Assembly: GCF_001467025.1 (NCBI RefSeq)
Contig: NZ_LNXV01000009.1
Coordinates: 26,347-90,346, forward strand
Direction of reading: 5' to 3'
DNA from: Legionella brunensis
GTDB lineage: Bacteria > Pseudomonadota > Gammaproteobacteria > Legionellales > Legionellaceae
Length of the DNA: 64,000 bases
Shown here: positions 8,857 through 18,888 of the stretch, piece by piece
Position numbering within the stretch: the stretch's first letter is position 1
Layout: each line of letters opens with the position of its first letter
Translations under genes and position numbers: made by a program
Notes under the pieces: generated by a model
The model's database searches: none
Told to the model about the DNA's origin: nothing
Seen by the model: the letters and a program-made list of their open reading frames with translations, nothing else

Positions 8857-10095
8857 TTAAGGGGTTACCAGTTGTTGCGTTACAATAGCAAGGGCAGCGA
8901 CAGCAGCAGCTTGCATCGTTTGACGACTTGGAAGATTTTCTTTAAAAAAATTATAGTAGCTAAATTCAGATACTGAAACGGAAGTATCCACATTCTCATT
9001 TACTTCTAAAGATGTCGTTTCGTCTTCAGAACATGTTTGCACGACTGCAGAAGTATTCTCTCCTTTGAGTTCTTCTTGTTGCTGTTGTAATTGCTGCTTA
9101 TACTGCAGTATGGATTGTTCAAGCTTAATCTGACTTAGTTTTTCTTGGATGTGTTCATGTTCCATAATGGTTTCTTGCTGTTGTCTTTTCAATTCGATGT
9201 GATACGTTTCTACTGATTCGTAAAGAGCAATTTCTTCATTCAAGGCTTGTTCTGCCTTCACACATTGCTCATTGGCTTCTTTTAAGTTCTGAATTAATGG
9301 GATCTGATGAAACCATGAAAGTACCCAGTAATAGAGCTGCATAATACGAGAGGTATTGCGCCATTCATTGTTGAAACTTAGATAACGCTGAGTTGCCTGA
9401 TGAAGTTCTATGAGTTTTTTTGAAAAAGAGTCAATTTTGGTATCTAATGCATTTTTTTTCTTTTTTAATTCAAGGAGTGAGCTTTCCAGATTCACAGTTT
9501 CATCAGCGATTATTGACTCACTGGTTTGATTAGAATCAATGGCATCATCGGAAGTAATGTGGAAAAGCTCCGTTACCCTGATTATATAATCCTTTGCTGT
9601 TTCATTGCTTTTCCTCAACAATTGGGATTCATCAAGGGTTATCTTCTGGCTTTTGCAGTAATTTTTAATTTCCGTGAGTAAGGCCATAGCTTGAAATTTT
9701 GTGGTTACTTTCTTTTCATTGACACCATTAATGACTATTTGCCTAAACCATGTAATCGAGCCTTGATAACTGACATTGTTATAATTTTTTAAGTGTTGAT
9801 AGTAAATGATTGCAAAAATTAGGCTTTCTATATTGTTTATTTTTGGTAAATAAAAAGTATAATCTTTCCCGTTAGCATTAAATAATACATGATGTCCAAA
9901 TAATTTGGCTTTTTCATGCAATTTGTTCACCACTTCCTTGATTTCGGTGATTCCTAATTTCTCTATTCCTAAGCCAATATCAATCAGTGTGTTCGCGGTA
10001 GTAAGTTGTTTGGTGTATTCTGTACTCTCAGGTGATGCCGGAAGATTATCAATACAGTCTTTAAAAAGTTGCCAATAGGTGGTCATTGAAATCAT
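8857..10095 (-). CDS. Coiled-coil protein of unknown function
   Basis: A 412-residue protein. Residues about 1-180 are mixed helical. Residues about 200-350 are a glutamine/glutamate-rich coiled coil, interrupted near 250-265 by an aromatic stretch (LYYWVLSWFHQIP) that could touch a membrane. The tail has a hydrophobic helix (MQAAAVAALAIVTQQLV). The first of two nearby ATGs is chosen because AAGGGA lies just upstream. There is no signal peptide and no neighbour in the same orientation. I do not recognise the family; the architecture is compatible with an effector that binds host membranes or proteins. Confidence 0.5.
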   Translation of the reverse strand: MISMTTYWQLFKDCIDNLPASPESTEYTKQLTTANTLIDIGLGIEKLGITEIKEVVNKLHEKAKLFGHHVLFNANGKDYTFYLPKINNIESLIFAIIYYQHLKNYNNVSYQGSITWFRQIVINGVNEKKVTTKFQAMALLTEIKNYCKSQKITLDESQLLRKSNETAKDYIIRVTELFHITSDDAIDSNQTSESIIADETVNLESSLLELKKKKNALDTKIDSFSKKLIELHQATQRYLSFNNEWRNTSRIMQLYYWVLSWFHQIPLIQNLKEANEQCVKAEQALNEEIALYESVETYHIELKRQQQETIMEHEHIQEKLSQIKLEQSILQYKQQLQQQQEELKGENTSAVVQTCSEDETTSLEVNENVDTSVSVSEFSYYNFFKENLPSRQTMQAAAVAALAIVTQQLVTP

Positions 10096-10282
10096 ATTAT
10101 TCCCTTAAAAATGATTAACATTTTTAATGTAAATTGCCTGTTTGAAAAAAGCTACTAAGAACTGAATGGATTGTCTAAGTTGTTTAAAGTATGAGCATTT
10201 TTGATGTGAAAAATAAGCGCCTAATTTGCAAAATAAAAATTTCAGGCTAAATATATTACAAAGAGGATATGGAATTTAACTC

Positions 10283-11701
10283 ATGAAAAAATGGTCTGCT
10301 TTCTTCATTTCTTTAGCGATAATCATTCTTGCAGCTTATTATGTCATCGGGATTATTGTAAAGAATACGCTCGATAAAAATATAAATTCAATTCCTAAAA
10401 ATTCTTTGATGGATGTCCATTTTGATAAATATAAACGTGGTTGGTTTTCTTCGCACGCGGTACTGATGTTCAAAATCCACATACCCGCCCAGAAGACTAC
10501 CGATAAAAATGGTGCCACTAAAATGGAGCCACCAGTTGATTTAGATGTGGATATTCCTATCACTGTTAAACATGGTCCTGTCATTTTTACGAAGAATGGT
10601 ATACGTTTTGGACTGGGTCAAGTTACAACTCGACCAGAAACCCATTACGGGGCGTTGGTAAATTATTTTAATCAAACAGTTGTAAACTATACTTTGCCAT
10701 CTTTTTCTATGAGCGGTAATGGTGGACCTGAGGAGGGAGAATTCCAGTTAAATTGGCTTGGGCTAGGTGCATTGCTTAGCGTTTCTTCAAATCTGAGTGA
10801 TATCGATGGCAATTTAAAGCTATATGGGTTCGATGGTTCTGCTAGTGGCACAGATTTTGAAGTTGGCAAAGTAATTTATCATCTTAAGTTAAAACGGCAT
10901 CAGGATTGGTTATGGGTAGGGCGGTCACACTTTAAAATTTCTTCCGCTGCAATGAGTATTGGGGGGCAAAAGGTATTTGATCTTGTGGGATTTGATTTTA
11001 GAGTTGCTTCTGATGTTATTGAAGGGGCACTGAACTTTGACTGCACATTATCCTTACAAAGATTATTTGCTGATAATCAAACTTATGGACCAGGAGTTTT
11101 AAAGTTAAGTATCAAAAATCTTGATCCAGCTGTGATGGCCAAATTAAATCAGCAAGAGTTCAATATGATGCAAGAGGGTACTAATCCTGATTTGGCGATG
11201 CTTTCATTAATAGCCGAATTGCCTAAACTTCTTACTAAGGGACCTGTCTTAGAACTTTCTGAAATGACTTTAAATTTGCCAGATGGGAAAATTATGGGCC
11301 GCTTAAAGATATCTCTACCCAAAAACGAGGCCAATGATCCTGATCAAATCATGAAAAAAATGAGTGGTGAAGGTCAATTTAAAGTACCAATGACAGTAGT
11401 GAGAAACCTAATGATTGCGTCAATTAAAAGTGATCTCGATAAAAAGTCGCCATCCCCCGCACCAGAGCCTGTAACACCAGGAGACGTGGCGAATCCAACT
11501 GGCGTATCTGTGACAACTCCTGCCCCAATAGTCACTGATACTAATGCTGAGGCACAAAAACAAACGGAAACAATTTTACAAAATCTCGTCAATAAAGGAT
11601 TTTTAAAAGTAGAAGGCAGTGATTATGTGCTTAATTTTACGTTGGAAAACCAACAATTACTTGTGAATGGACAGCCATTTAATCCTGCCATGTTGCAATG
11701 A
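10283..11701 (+). CDS. DUF945 (YdgA-like) family protein
   Basis: A 472-residue protein with one N-terminal membrane anchor (MKKWSAFFISLAIIILAAYY) followed by a large periplasmic part. The opening pattern, with YKRGWFSSHAVLMFKI soon after the anchor, is typical of the DUF945/YdgA family, whose role is not settled. The region at about 385-425 is proline/threonine-rich and probably a flexible linker before a final folded segment. The Shine-Dalgarno is weak and distant (GAGGA about 17 bp upstream). Length agrees with the family (about 450-500). Confidence 0.75.
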   Translation: MKKWSAFFISLAIIILAAYYVIGIIVKNTLDKNINSIPKNSLMDVHFDKYKRGWFSSHAVLMFKIHIPAQKTTDKNGATKMEPPVDLDVDIPITVKHGPVIFTKNGIRFGLGQVTTRPETHYGALVNYFNQTVVNYTLPSFSMSGNGGPEEGEFQLNWLGLGALLSVSSNLSDIDGNLKLYGFDGSASGTDFEVGKVIYHLKLKRHQDWLWVGRSHFKISSAAMSIGGQKVFDLVGFDFRVASDVIEGALNFDCTLSLQRLFADNQTYGPGVLKLSIKNLDPAVMAKLNQQEFNMMQEGTNPDLAMLSLIAELPKLLTKGPVLELSEMTLNLPDGKIMGRLKISLPKNEANDPDQIMKKMSGEGQFKVPMTVVRNLMIASIKSDLDKKSPSPAPEPVTPGDVANPTGVSVTTPAPIVTDTNAEAQKQTETILQNLVNKGFLKVEGSDYVLNFTLENQQLLVNGQPFNPAMLQ

Positions 11702-11738
11702 TTTTATTAAAATTACTACCGCGGGGGTTGAAAAGAAG

Positions 11739-12803
11739 CTATTTATGCACGACATAATAGGTATTCATAATGTCATGCTCTAAATAGTTCTTTTCAATTC
11801 GAGTAAATCCGGCTTTTCTGAGCATTTTTTCGGCGAGCTCCTCTCCCCATGCAGCCCCTAAACCTGCTCCATTCTGGGATAGTGAAACAGTCATACAATG
11901 GAGACATGAAATAGTGTAAATAAAGGGTGCAATAGGGTGATCCATATTTTTTTCAACATCGCTGGAAGTTTTAATATCTTGCATTAAAAAAACTCCCTGA
12001 GGCTTTAGAGCTCGATAAACGGCTTGCAAAACTTTTTCAGGTTGCGCTTGATCATGAATCACATCAAAACTGGTGATTAAGTCATATACTTCGACCTCAT
12101 CCCAAGTAGATAGATCTTTTTGAGTAAATTGAATATTAGTTAAATTGTTCTCTTTGGCCATTAAATTAGCATTGATAATTGTTTCCTCACACAAATCAAA
12201 ACCAAAAAACTGACTTTTGGGGAAGGTCTTGGCCATTAGAGTTAATGCGCGGCCATAGCCACAGCCAATATCCAATACTTTAATACCTTGTTCGAGTTGG
12301 GCCCTAAGGCCTTTGACTAATGGGAGAATTTTGTCGAGTAAGGCGAGATAAATAGTTTGATTGCTTTCTTCTGCCATAACCTCATGAAAACGCGAATAAG
12401 CTTCATAAGGAACGCCACCACCATTCACAAAGGAGTCAAGGATTAGTTCTTCAACATTCGCAAGGACAGGGATAAATTGTGCAATGACTGCAATATTATT
12501 GGGTGATGCCATGCGTGTTAGGAATGCAGCATGCTCAGGAGGCAAGAAGTAAGTTTTTTGCGATTCGTTGTATTCGAGTATTCGACCAACAACCAACGCT
12601 TTAAGCCACTCCCTCACATAACGCTCATTCAATCCCGCCTTTTGAGCAATTTCTTCACTACTTGCAAAAGACATCTGGCTCATTGTGTCAAAGAGTTTAC
12701 TTCTGTGACCAATGGAAATCATTAAAGCCAAGGCAGCATGATTCATTGTAGACAATAAATTTTCGGCAAATTGCTCTGCTTTTATCTGATTAATGGAGTT
12801 CAT
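11739..12803 (-). CDS. SAM-dependent methyltransferase with N-terminal winged helix
   Basis: A 354-residue enzyme. The N-terminal part contains a winged-helix/dimerisation segment (SSEEIAQKAGLNERYVREWLKAL). The SAM-binding motif VLDIGCGYG is at about 176-184, with an acidic ribose-binding residue in FFGFDL. This order matches the Rv2258c-like methyltransferases. Substrate unknown. An upstream ATG at 12887 would add 28 residues without a ribosome site; the start at 12803 gives the usual family length. Convergent with the DUF945 gene. Confidence 0.75.
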   Translation of the reverse strand: MNSINQIKAEQFAENLLSTMNHAALALMISIGHRSKLFDTMSQMSFASSEEIAQKAGLNERYVREWLKALVVGRILEYNESQKTYFLPPEHAAFLTRMASPNNIAVIAQFIPVLANVEELILDSFVNGGGVPYEAYSRFHEVMAEESNQTIYLALLDKILPLVKGLRAQLEQGIKVLDIGCGYGRALTLMAKTFPKSQFFGFDLCEETIINANLMAKENNLTNIQFTQKDLSTWDEVEVYDLITSFDVIHDQAQPEKVLQAVYRALKPQGVFLMQDIKTSSDVEKNMDHPIAPFIYTISCLHCMTVSLSQNGAGLGAAWGEELAEKMLRKAGFTRIEKNYLEHDIMNTYYVVHK

Positions 12804-12977
12804 CTTGATCTCGCTAATTAATATCCTTATGGAGGTAAAATTAGAACTTAAATCCTGTTTTTGCAAATTACTGCAGGGGTTAGTCATTTCTGAGTCAATA
12901 AAATTATTGACTTCTGCATTTGTATGAGGAGCATAGCACCATTCATCAGCAACAAGGGAAATAAAGCTGCCTTTCAG

Positions 12978-13811
12978 CTATTTTGCGTTAAAAAAAGGTC
13001 GCAAACGCTTTGCTGCAGCCCGTTGCTCTAATTCTTCGGAGGATTTATCCGCAAAATGGCCCAATGAGTAATGGGGGGATGGTTGGTAAAGAGATGGCAT
13101 TAGATTGAGTACTTCTTCTGCTTTTTTAAAAAGAGAGCCAAAATTGTAATTTAGAGTCTGATTTTTATTAATTTTTTGATAAAGCAACTGGGCATTGGCA
13201 AGGCCGTGAAGAATAGCTTGATGAAACTGAGAAATTGGGCCTCTAATGGCTGCGATATGATCATGGATTGGGCCAATAGCTTCAAACTTCACAAGTTGCA
13301 TTAAATTGCTTTCGAGTTTTCCTATTAAGCTTAGGAAATATTTTTGCTTTAAAATGAGGGTTTGCAGCTCTTTAATGATCAGATTGAATTTCCGATTTTT
13401 AGAGGGATTTTTTTTTAGTAGATAAGTTTCCTGTGCTTTTTGTTGACGTCGAGTAAGCCGTAATAAGGCATCTACTAATTGACTCAATGCATGTAGGATT
13501 TGTTTTAAATCATTATCGCCCAGGGCATACGATAAACGCTCAAGATTTATCTTAGCTGAGTGTTGCGGCTGGATGCCCAAGATATAAAGTAAATGATGAT
13601 CCAGGTTAAGCAGAGAAACAAGCGCGTCTTCACAACTTAAGCGATACTCAAGAGTCAATTGCAAACTCCTGGCTATCTCTTCAACTACGAATGTATCCTC
13701 GTCGTCCAAGGAGATAGTGAGTATATTCTCCATAATTAATTGGCTTTCATTAAGGACTTCCCCCGCTTCATTCAGTAGGCTATTTACTATGTCGAAGTTT
13801 ATATTATTCAC
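12978..13811 (-). CDS. All-helical unknown protein with E-block-like tail
   Basis: A 277-residue, predicted largely helical, soluble protein with no recognised domain. Its C-terminus (KSSEELEQRAAAKRLRPFFN plus two residues) carries a glutamate-rich cluster about 14-17 residues from the end. This resembles the E-block signal known to promote Dot/Icm translocation. TTAAT repeats with 11-bp spacing lie about 110-130 bp upstream. Both features point to a translocated substrate, but function is unknown and neither feature is proof. Confidence 0.45.
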   Translation of the reverse strand: MNNINFDIVNSLLNEAGEVLNESQLIMENILTISLDDEDTFVVEEIARSLQLTLEYRLSCEDALVSLLNLDHHLLYILGIQPQHSAKINLERLSYALGDNDLKQILHALSQLVDALLRLTRRQQKAQETYLLKKNPSKNRKFNLIIKELQTLILKQKYFLSLIGKLESNLMQLVKFEAIGPIHDHIAAIRGPISQFHQAILHGLANAQLLYQKINKNQTLNYNFGSLFKKAEEVLNLMPSLYQPSPHYSLGHFADKSSEELEQRAAAKRLRPFFNAK

Positions 13812-13922
13812 TATCTTACCCTAGGATTAAATAATTTAGTAATTACTCATTATATTTTTAAGTCCCAATAATATAAAAATATTAACTGAATCTTATCCGT
13901 TGACGAAGTGGGACTTAATTGC

Positions 13923-13938
13923 ATTAAGTTGTCATTAA
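13923..13938 (-). promoter_or_regulatory. PmrA-like TTAAT direct repeat
   Basis: On the minus strand TTAAT occurs twice exactly 11 bp apart (complement of ATTAA at 13934-13938 and 13923-13927), upstream of the gene starting at 13811. The spacing matches the PmrA recognition pattern of Legionella effector promoters. Confidence 0.35.
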
Positions 13939-13996
13939 CAAAGTAGGGTGAGTTTTACAATAATTAAGGACAGTTTTTTTCGGCGATGTCAAGGTA

Positions 13997-14911
13997 TTAA
14001 GTTTTCAGTTTTTCAATAGAAATTACCCACTCAGGTCCTGCATTCAGGTGATGTAGTTTTGCAAAATTCCCTTGGTTAGTGGCAATTGCTAAATTGAGAA
14101 GACTATTTAAATAAAGTAAATCAGAGCCCTTTGAGGCATCGCCAAAAGTATGGTGAAAAGAGATAATATTAGAGTATTTTTGCACTTGATTATGATAAAT
14201 CTTAATTTGATAACGCTCATTATCCTTAATTCCAAAACTTTTGACTAAATTTTCATTAATATTTGTCCAAATATTCCCATATTGAGAGTCAAGAATCACG
14301 ATTGTTCCGCGCAATATATTATTTTCTATCAAGGGTTTTTGATAAGCTAATTTTATAATCGGTTGCTTTAATATAGGGCCGACTTCTGCAAATGAGATTT
14401 TTCCAGACGCCAACTTGGCAGCAGTGTAGCCATACAAATCTCTGCCAAAAAAGGTATAGGAATGATTTGAACCGCTTAAGCGATGTTTGCTTTCATCAAT
14501 TATCCTGATTTCCTTTATTCCAAAGACATCATCGATTAAAGTTAGGGTGCCATTATCAGGGGTGACGAAATATTGCCCATTATTGGTGAGAGCTACAACG
14601 GAACGTCTTTTAGTCCCTACCCCTGGGTCCACAACACTGACAAATACTGATTCTTTGGGCCAATAGGGTGCTGCTTGATAAAGGCGGTAAGCTGCTTCCC
14701 AAATATTATAGGCAGGAATCTCATGCGTTAAATCTGAAACAATAAGTGACTTATCAACGGAATAGATAACCCCTTTTACCTCACTGACAGCAGCATCTTT
14801 TTGACCAAAGTCACTTTGGAATATGACCATCCCAGATTTGGCAAAAGTGCTGGATGCAAGCAAGATAAACAAAGTGAGGCATTTTAAAAAATTCAGGGAG
14901 ATCTGGCACAT
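13997..14911 (-). CDS. SAM hydroxide adenosyltransferase (DUF62 family), exported
   Basis: A 304-residue protein with a signal peptide (about residues 1-24). The family motifs are clear: SDFG (33-36), DPGVGT (95-100) followed by KRRSVV, and PDNG (118-121). Members split S-adenosylmethionine into adenosine and methionine using water; relatives are fluorinases and chlorinases. The halogen-specific loop cannot be judged by eye. The export signal places it in the periplasm, which is unusual for a SAM-using enzyme but seen in other gammaproteobacterial members. It lies 120 bp downstream of the ABC transporter operon, same strand. Confidence 0.85.
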   Translation of the reverse strand: MCQISLNFLKCLTLFILLASSTFAKSGMVIFQSDFGQKDAAVSEVKGVIYSVDKSLIVSDLTHEIPAYNIWEAAYRLYQAAPYWPKESVFVSVVDPGVGTKRRSVVALTNNGQYFVTPDNGTLTLIDDVFGIKEIRIIDESKHRLSGSNHSYTFFGRDLYGYTAAKLASGKISFAEVGPILKQPIIKLAYQKPLIENNILRGTIVILDSQYGNIWTNINENLVKSFGIKDNERYQIKIYHNQVQKYSNIISFHHTFGDASKGSDLLYLNSLLNLAIATNQGNFAKLHHLNAGPEWVISIEKLKT

Positions 14912-15032
14912 GATTAGGTTGCCTTATAAAAAGTTATAAGCAATCAGGAAACATATTATTTTTCATGTCAATTGTCTAGTTTATTGACATGGAATCTTCC
15001 GAAGGACAAAAGTTTCTAACTGAGCGAGATTT

Positions 15033-16577
15033 TTAAATCAGTTTTCGTTCTACTAAAAAATCATGCGCAACTTTTTGGGGACTTATTTTTTTAACATCGA
15101 CCTGATAATTAAGATGTTGCATGGTTTTATTGTCGATTATTCCTAACAAGGGCTGTAATGCTTGAGCAATCTGTGGATATTTTTTTAAGGTTGAATTACG
15201 GATAATAGGAGCAGCATAATAGGGTGGATAAAAGTGCTTATCGTCTTTTAAGACGCGTAGTTGAAATTCGGCAATTCTGCCATCAGTTGTAAAGGCTTCA
15301 ATGACTTGTACGTTCTTGTTTTGAATAGCTTGATAAACTAGATCCGGTTGCATTTGAACTATTTTTTTAAATTGAAAGCCATAAGTTCGAGTAAGGCCTG
15401 GCAAACCATCGGGGCGTTTGAGGAATTCTGCAGGTGTGGCAAGGGTAAGTTGGCTGGCAACTTGGTTAAGATCGCTCAAATTAACTAATTGATATTGTTG
15501 TGCAAATTGCTCTGTAACAGCTAAGGATTCTGAGTTATCGAATCCAAAAGGTGCCAACCATACTAAGTCATACTTTTTCAGGTAGGCTTGCTGGACAAAC
15601 TCATAGGTCTGCTGTGGATTTTTAATTTGATTTTGTTTGAGTACAAGAAGATATGCAGTGCCAGTGTATTCAGGGTAAAGATCAACCTGACCAATAAGCA
15701 ATGCATTCTGCAAAATAGTTGTTGTTCCAAGATTAAATTTTCGGACAATCTGCAAATCCGTTTTTGTCTCGAGAAGCTCTGCCATTAAGTAACCTAAGAC
15801 ATATTGTTCAGTAAAGTTTTTGGTACCTATTACGATGGAGTTTTTGGCATTATGGAGGGAAGATAATAAGTAATTAGTTATTATTGCTAGCAAAGTAGCG
15901 ACCATAAGGCTCATTAGAATAACTTTAGTTTTCTTAAATCGCAGCGTTGTACGTTGTCGGCGAGAGAATAAATGAGTTAGGGTGGTAATTATGTAATCAG
16001 TAGTTAAAGCGAGTAAGGCAGTAGGGATAGCGCCTAATAAAATGAGATTGGGATCATTGAGTGATAACCCCTGAGTAATAAAATCTCCTAAGCCTCCAGC
16101 CCCTATAAAAGCCGCAATGGTAGTAATGCTTATGGTTAATGCCATTGAAATTCTAACACCTGTCATAATGATAGGTAGTGCTAAAGGAAGTTCAATAATG
16201 TATAGACGCTGCCAACGAGTAAACCCCAAACTATTCGCCACATGGAGATAAGTTGGAGAAACCTCTTTCACTCCTGTGTAGGTATTGCTTGTTATGGGTA
16301 ATAGCGCATAGATAATAAGTGCGATTAAGGTTGGAGTTAACCCTATGCCCACAAAGGGGATTAAAAAACCAAGTAAAGCAATGCTGGGTATTGTTTGAAA
16401 AATGTTAGTCATGCCAAGGACAAAACTTTTTAATTTTGGTACTCGCGTGATAATAATGCCTAAACTAACCCCCAAAATGAGTGCGAGAAACATAGCCGAG
16501 AAAGAGATAGCAATATGCTCGATTAACTTAGTTTGCAATTCAGGTAGAGACGATTTGATGAAATCCCAGTAATCCAT
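15033..16577 (-). CDS. Glycine betaine/carnitine/choline ABC transporter, fused permease and binding protein
   Basis: A 514-residue fusion. Residues about 1-235 are a ProW/OpuCB-type permease with six membrane spans, including the conserved inner-loop region around GAGGLGDFITQGL. Residues about 240-514 are an OpuCC/ProX-type substrate-binding domain (IVIGTKNFTEQYVLGYLMAE...DLYPEYTGTAYL), which lies on the periplasmic side. Such systems import quaternary ammonium osmoprotectants. The start lies 2 bp after the ATPase stop, so the two are translationally coupled. Confidence 0.9.
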   Translation of the reverse strand: MDYWDFIKSSLPELQTKLIEHIAISFSAMFLALILGVSLGIIITRVPKLKSFVLGMTNIFQTIPSIALLGFLIPFVGIGLTPTLIALIIYALLPITSNTYTGVKEVSPTYLHVANSLGFTRWQRLYIIELPLALPIIMTGVRISMALTISITTIAAFIGAGGLGDFITQGLSLNDPNLILLGAIPTALLALTTDYIITTLTHLFSRRQRTTLRFKKTKVILMSLMVATLLAIITNYLLSSLHNAKNSIVIGTKNFTEQYVLGYLMAELLETKTDLQIVRKFNLGTTTILQNALLIGQVDLYPEYTGTAYLLVLKQNQIKNPQQTYEFVQQAYLKKYDLVWLAPFGFDNSESLAVTEQFAQQYQLVNLSDLNQVASQLTLATPAEFLKRPDGLPGLTRTYGFQFKKIVQMQPDLVYQAIQNKNVQVIEAFTTDGRIAEFQLRVLKDDKHFYPPYYAAPIIRNSTLKKYPQIAQALQPLLGIIDNKTMQHLNYQVDVKKISPQKVAHDFLVERKLI

Positions 16578-16579
16578 GG

Positions 16580-17314
16580 TCAGTTAATTGTCTTGTTGTG
16601 AAGTAATTGTTTAACAAACTCTGTTGCAGGATGGGCTAAAACCTCTTCCTTGGTACCAATTTGTTCAATGCAGCCTCTATGCATAATGGCAATTCTGTCC
16701 GCTAAGCGGAAGGCTTCATTAATATCATGTGTTACAAAGATAATTGTTTTTTTAAGCTTTTGTTTTAATTCAATAATTTCATTTTGTAATATTTCACGAG
16801 TAATGGCATCTAAGGCAGCAAAGGGTTCATCCATTAAAATATAATTAGGGTTGGTTGCCAGGGCACGGGCTACGCCGACGCGTTGTTGTTCTCCTCCTGA
16901 TAATTCATCAGGATAGCGATTACAATATTTTTCTGGCTCGAGATTAACTAATTTTAACAGTTCATTAACTCGTTTGATGCGTTGTTCCTTAGGGATTTTC
17001 ATCAACCTCATGATAATGGCTATGTTCTTAGCCACAGTTATGTGAGGAAATAAACCAATATGTTGAAATACAAATCCCATAGAGCGGCGCAACTGAACTT
17101 TGGGATATTCTTGTATTAATTTGCCATCAATTTCTATTAAACCTAGGGTGGGTTTTAGCGTATGATTAATTAATTTCAGCAGAGTTGACTTGCCTCCCCC
17201 GGATGAGCCTACTAATACCAATGTTTCACCATCTGTAATCGATAAGTTAATGTTTCTAACAGAATAAGACTCCTCTTTATCAAAGGATTTAGAGACATTA
17301 TGAAAAGTGATCAT
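16580..17314 (-). CDS. ATPase of the quaternary-ammonium ABC transporter (OpuCA/ProV-like)
   Basis: A 244-residue ABC ATPase that powers uptake through the fused permease encoded next. Visible motifs: Walker A GSSGGGKST (36-44), Q-loop Q84, signature LSGGEQQ (138-144), Walker B YILMDEP (158-164) and switch histidine H196. It lacks the C-terminal CBS domains that sense ionic strength in longer ProV/OpuCA proteins, so osmotic gating by CBS is not expected. First gene of the operon, 53 bp after the flavoprotein gene. Confidence 0.92.
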   Translation of the reverse strand: MITFHNVSKSFDKEESYSVRNINLSITDGETLVLVGSSGGGKSTLLKLINHTLKPTLGLIEIDGKLIQEYPKVQLRRSMGFVFQHIGLFPHITVAKNIAIIMRLMKIPKEQRIKRVNELLKLVNLEPEKYCNRYPDELSGGEQQRVGVARALATNPNYILMDEPFAALDAITREILQNEIIELKQKLKKTIIFVTHDINEAFRLADRIAIMHRGCIEQIGTKEEVLAHPATEFVKQLLHNKTIN

Positions 17315-17367
17315 TGCTATTACTTACATCCTTTGTAAAAAGGCAATTTTTTATCATACACTGGTTA

Positions 17368-18744
17368 TTATAATGGCTCCAGGTTTTCCAACGTAGTAGG
17401 AATTAATTCGGAAACCGTGGGATGTATGTGGACTGCATCTCTAATGAGGGTATAGGGTTTATCAGCATACATGACATCCAGAATGGAGTGAATGATCTCG
17501 TCTGCATTGACGCCAAGTATTGCTGCACCAAGTATTTTTTGAGTCTCTGCGTTGACAAAAATCTTGATAAAGCCTCTCGGTTCACCTTTGATTATTGCGC
17601 GCTTGACTTGGGTCATGGGACGTTTGGCAACGAGTGCTTTAAAACCAGCTTTACGAATTTCAGCTTCAGTCATTCCGCATCGTCCCAGAGGGGGATCAAT
17701 ATAAAGTGCATAAGCCGTAATACGGTCAGTTACTTTACGCAGCACTCCATTGAGCAAATTATCTGCTACGATTTGATAATCATTGTAAGCGGTATGTGTA
17801 AAGGCACCGCGCCCATTACATTCTCCCAGAGCCCATACGTTAGCAGCAGTGGTTGCCAGGTTATCATCAACAACAATCATGCCTCGCTCGTCTATCTGAA
17901 TATCAGTATTGTTCAACCCCAAATCAGCGGTATTAGCTTTACGACCAATGGCTATTAACACATGAGAGCCGGTAATGGTTTTTTTACCTTGTTCACAACC
18001 TAGATGAACTGTAATGCCCTCGGCTGCGGGCGAAAAGGATAAGCAATTTGTATTGAGATGCACAGTGATACCAGAGTCTTGCATAATTTCTAGCACAGTG
18101 TCGCAAACATCTTCATCTTCACGCGCAATAAGACGAGGTGCTTTTTCGATAATTGTCACTTGCGCACCAAAACGACGGAATACTTGAGCAAATTCAAGTC
18201 CAATATAACTGCCACCAATTACGATTAAATGCTGAGGCACAATATCCAATTGTAGAATGGAAGCGTTAGTCAAAAAGTCAATTTTTTCAAGGCCATCCAT
18301 TGGCGGAACAAAAGCGCGGGCTCCCACATTAATGAAAATTTTATCGCCAGATAAATGGTTACCATTGACGGAGAGAGTCTGATTATCGATGAAGTGAGCA
18401 TGGCCTTCATAGACAGTGATATTAGCAGTATTTTTCAGCCATTGTTCTACCCCATGGCTTGCTTTATTGACAATGGCATCTTTACGCGCTTTGACTTTCT
18501 TCATGTCAACTTTAATAGATCCATTAATTTCAATACCAAAATCTTCAGCATGTTGAGCATGGTGAGCAATCTCTGCGCTGGCAACTAAAGTTTTGGTAGG
18601 AATACAACCCGTATTAACGCAGCTGCCACCGAATTTATTTCTTTCAATGATAGCGACTTTAAGTCCTGCTTGAGCGAGGCGAACGGTGAGTGACGGTCCT
18701 GCTTGTCCTGTTCCTACGATGATCGCATCGAATTTTTGCACCAT
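17368..18744 (-). CDS. Mercuric-reductase-like pyridine nucleotide-disulfide oxidoreductase
   Basis: A 458-residue FAD/NAD(P)-dependent enzyme. The FAD motif GTGQAGPS is near the N-terminus, the redox-active disulfide is C42/C47 in GGSCVNTGCIP, the second dinucleotide fold is at IGGSYIGLEFA, and the C-terminal active-site histidine is in HPTVSE. All catalytic residues of the class are present. It lacks the N-terminal metal-binding domain of MerA, and no mer genes are nearby, so a general disulfide or quinone reductase role is more likely than mercury detoxification. Confidence 0.88.
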   Translation of the reverse strand: MVQKFDAIIVGTGQAGPSLTVRLAQAGLKVAIIERNKFGGSCVNTGCIPTKTLVASAEIAHHAQHAEDFGIEINGSIKVDMKKVKARKDAIVNKASHGVEQWLKNTANITVYEGHAHFIDNQTLSVNGNHLSGDKIFINVGARAFVPPMDGLEKIDFLTNASILQLDIVPQHLIVIGGSYIGLEFAQVFRRFGAQVTIIEKAPRLIAREDEDVCDTVLEIMQDSGITVHLNTNCLSFSPAAEGITVHLGCEQGKKTITGSHVLIAIGRKANTADLGLNNTDIQIDERGMIVVDDNLATTAANVWALGECNGRGAFTHTAYNDYQIVADNLLNGVLRKVTDRITAYALYIDPPLGRCGMTEAEIRKAGFKALVAKRPMTQVKRAIIKGEPRGFIKIFVNAETQKILGAAILGVNADEIIHSILDVMYADKPYTLIRDAVHIHPTVSELIPTTLENLEPL

Positions 18745-18849
18745 ACTCTCCTTGTTGGCCAGTTATTCGATAGTAGAGAAAATCAATCGAACACTATAAA
18801 CATAGCATAGTTATAGGATAGGGGGAGAATTTTTCCAAGATGAAGAAAG

Positions 18850-18880
18850 ATGCCATCCTAATAAACAGTTAGGATGGCAT
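18850..18880 (-). terminator. Terminator hairpin after the coiled-coil gene
   Basis: ATGCCATCCTAA (18850-18861) and TTAGGATGGCAT (18869-18880) form a perfect 12-bp stem with a 7-base loop, 9 bp beyond the stop of the minus-strand gene. A T/C-rich tract follows on that strand. Confidence 0.75.
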
Positions 18881-18888
18881 TAGTGAAA

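Noticed and set aside
17368..18744. Mercury-resistance reductase
   Set aside because: Lacks the N-terminal metal-binding domain and the C-terminal cysteine pair of MerA, and no mer genes are nearby.
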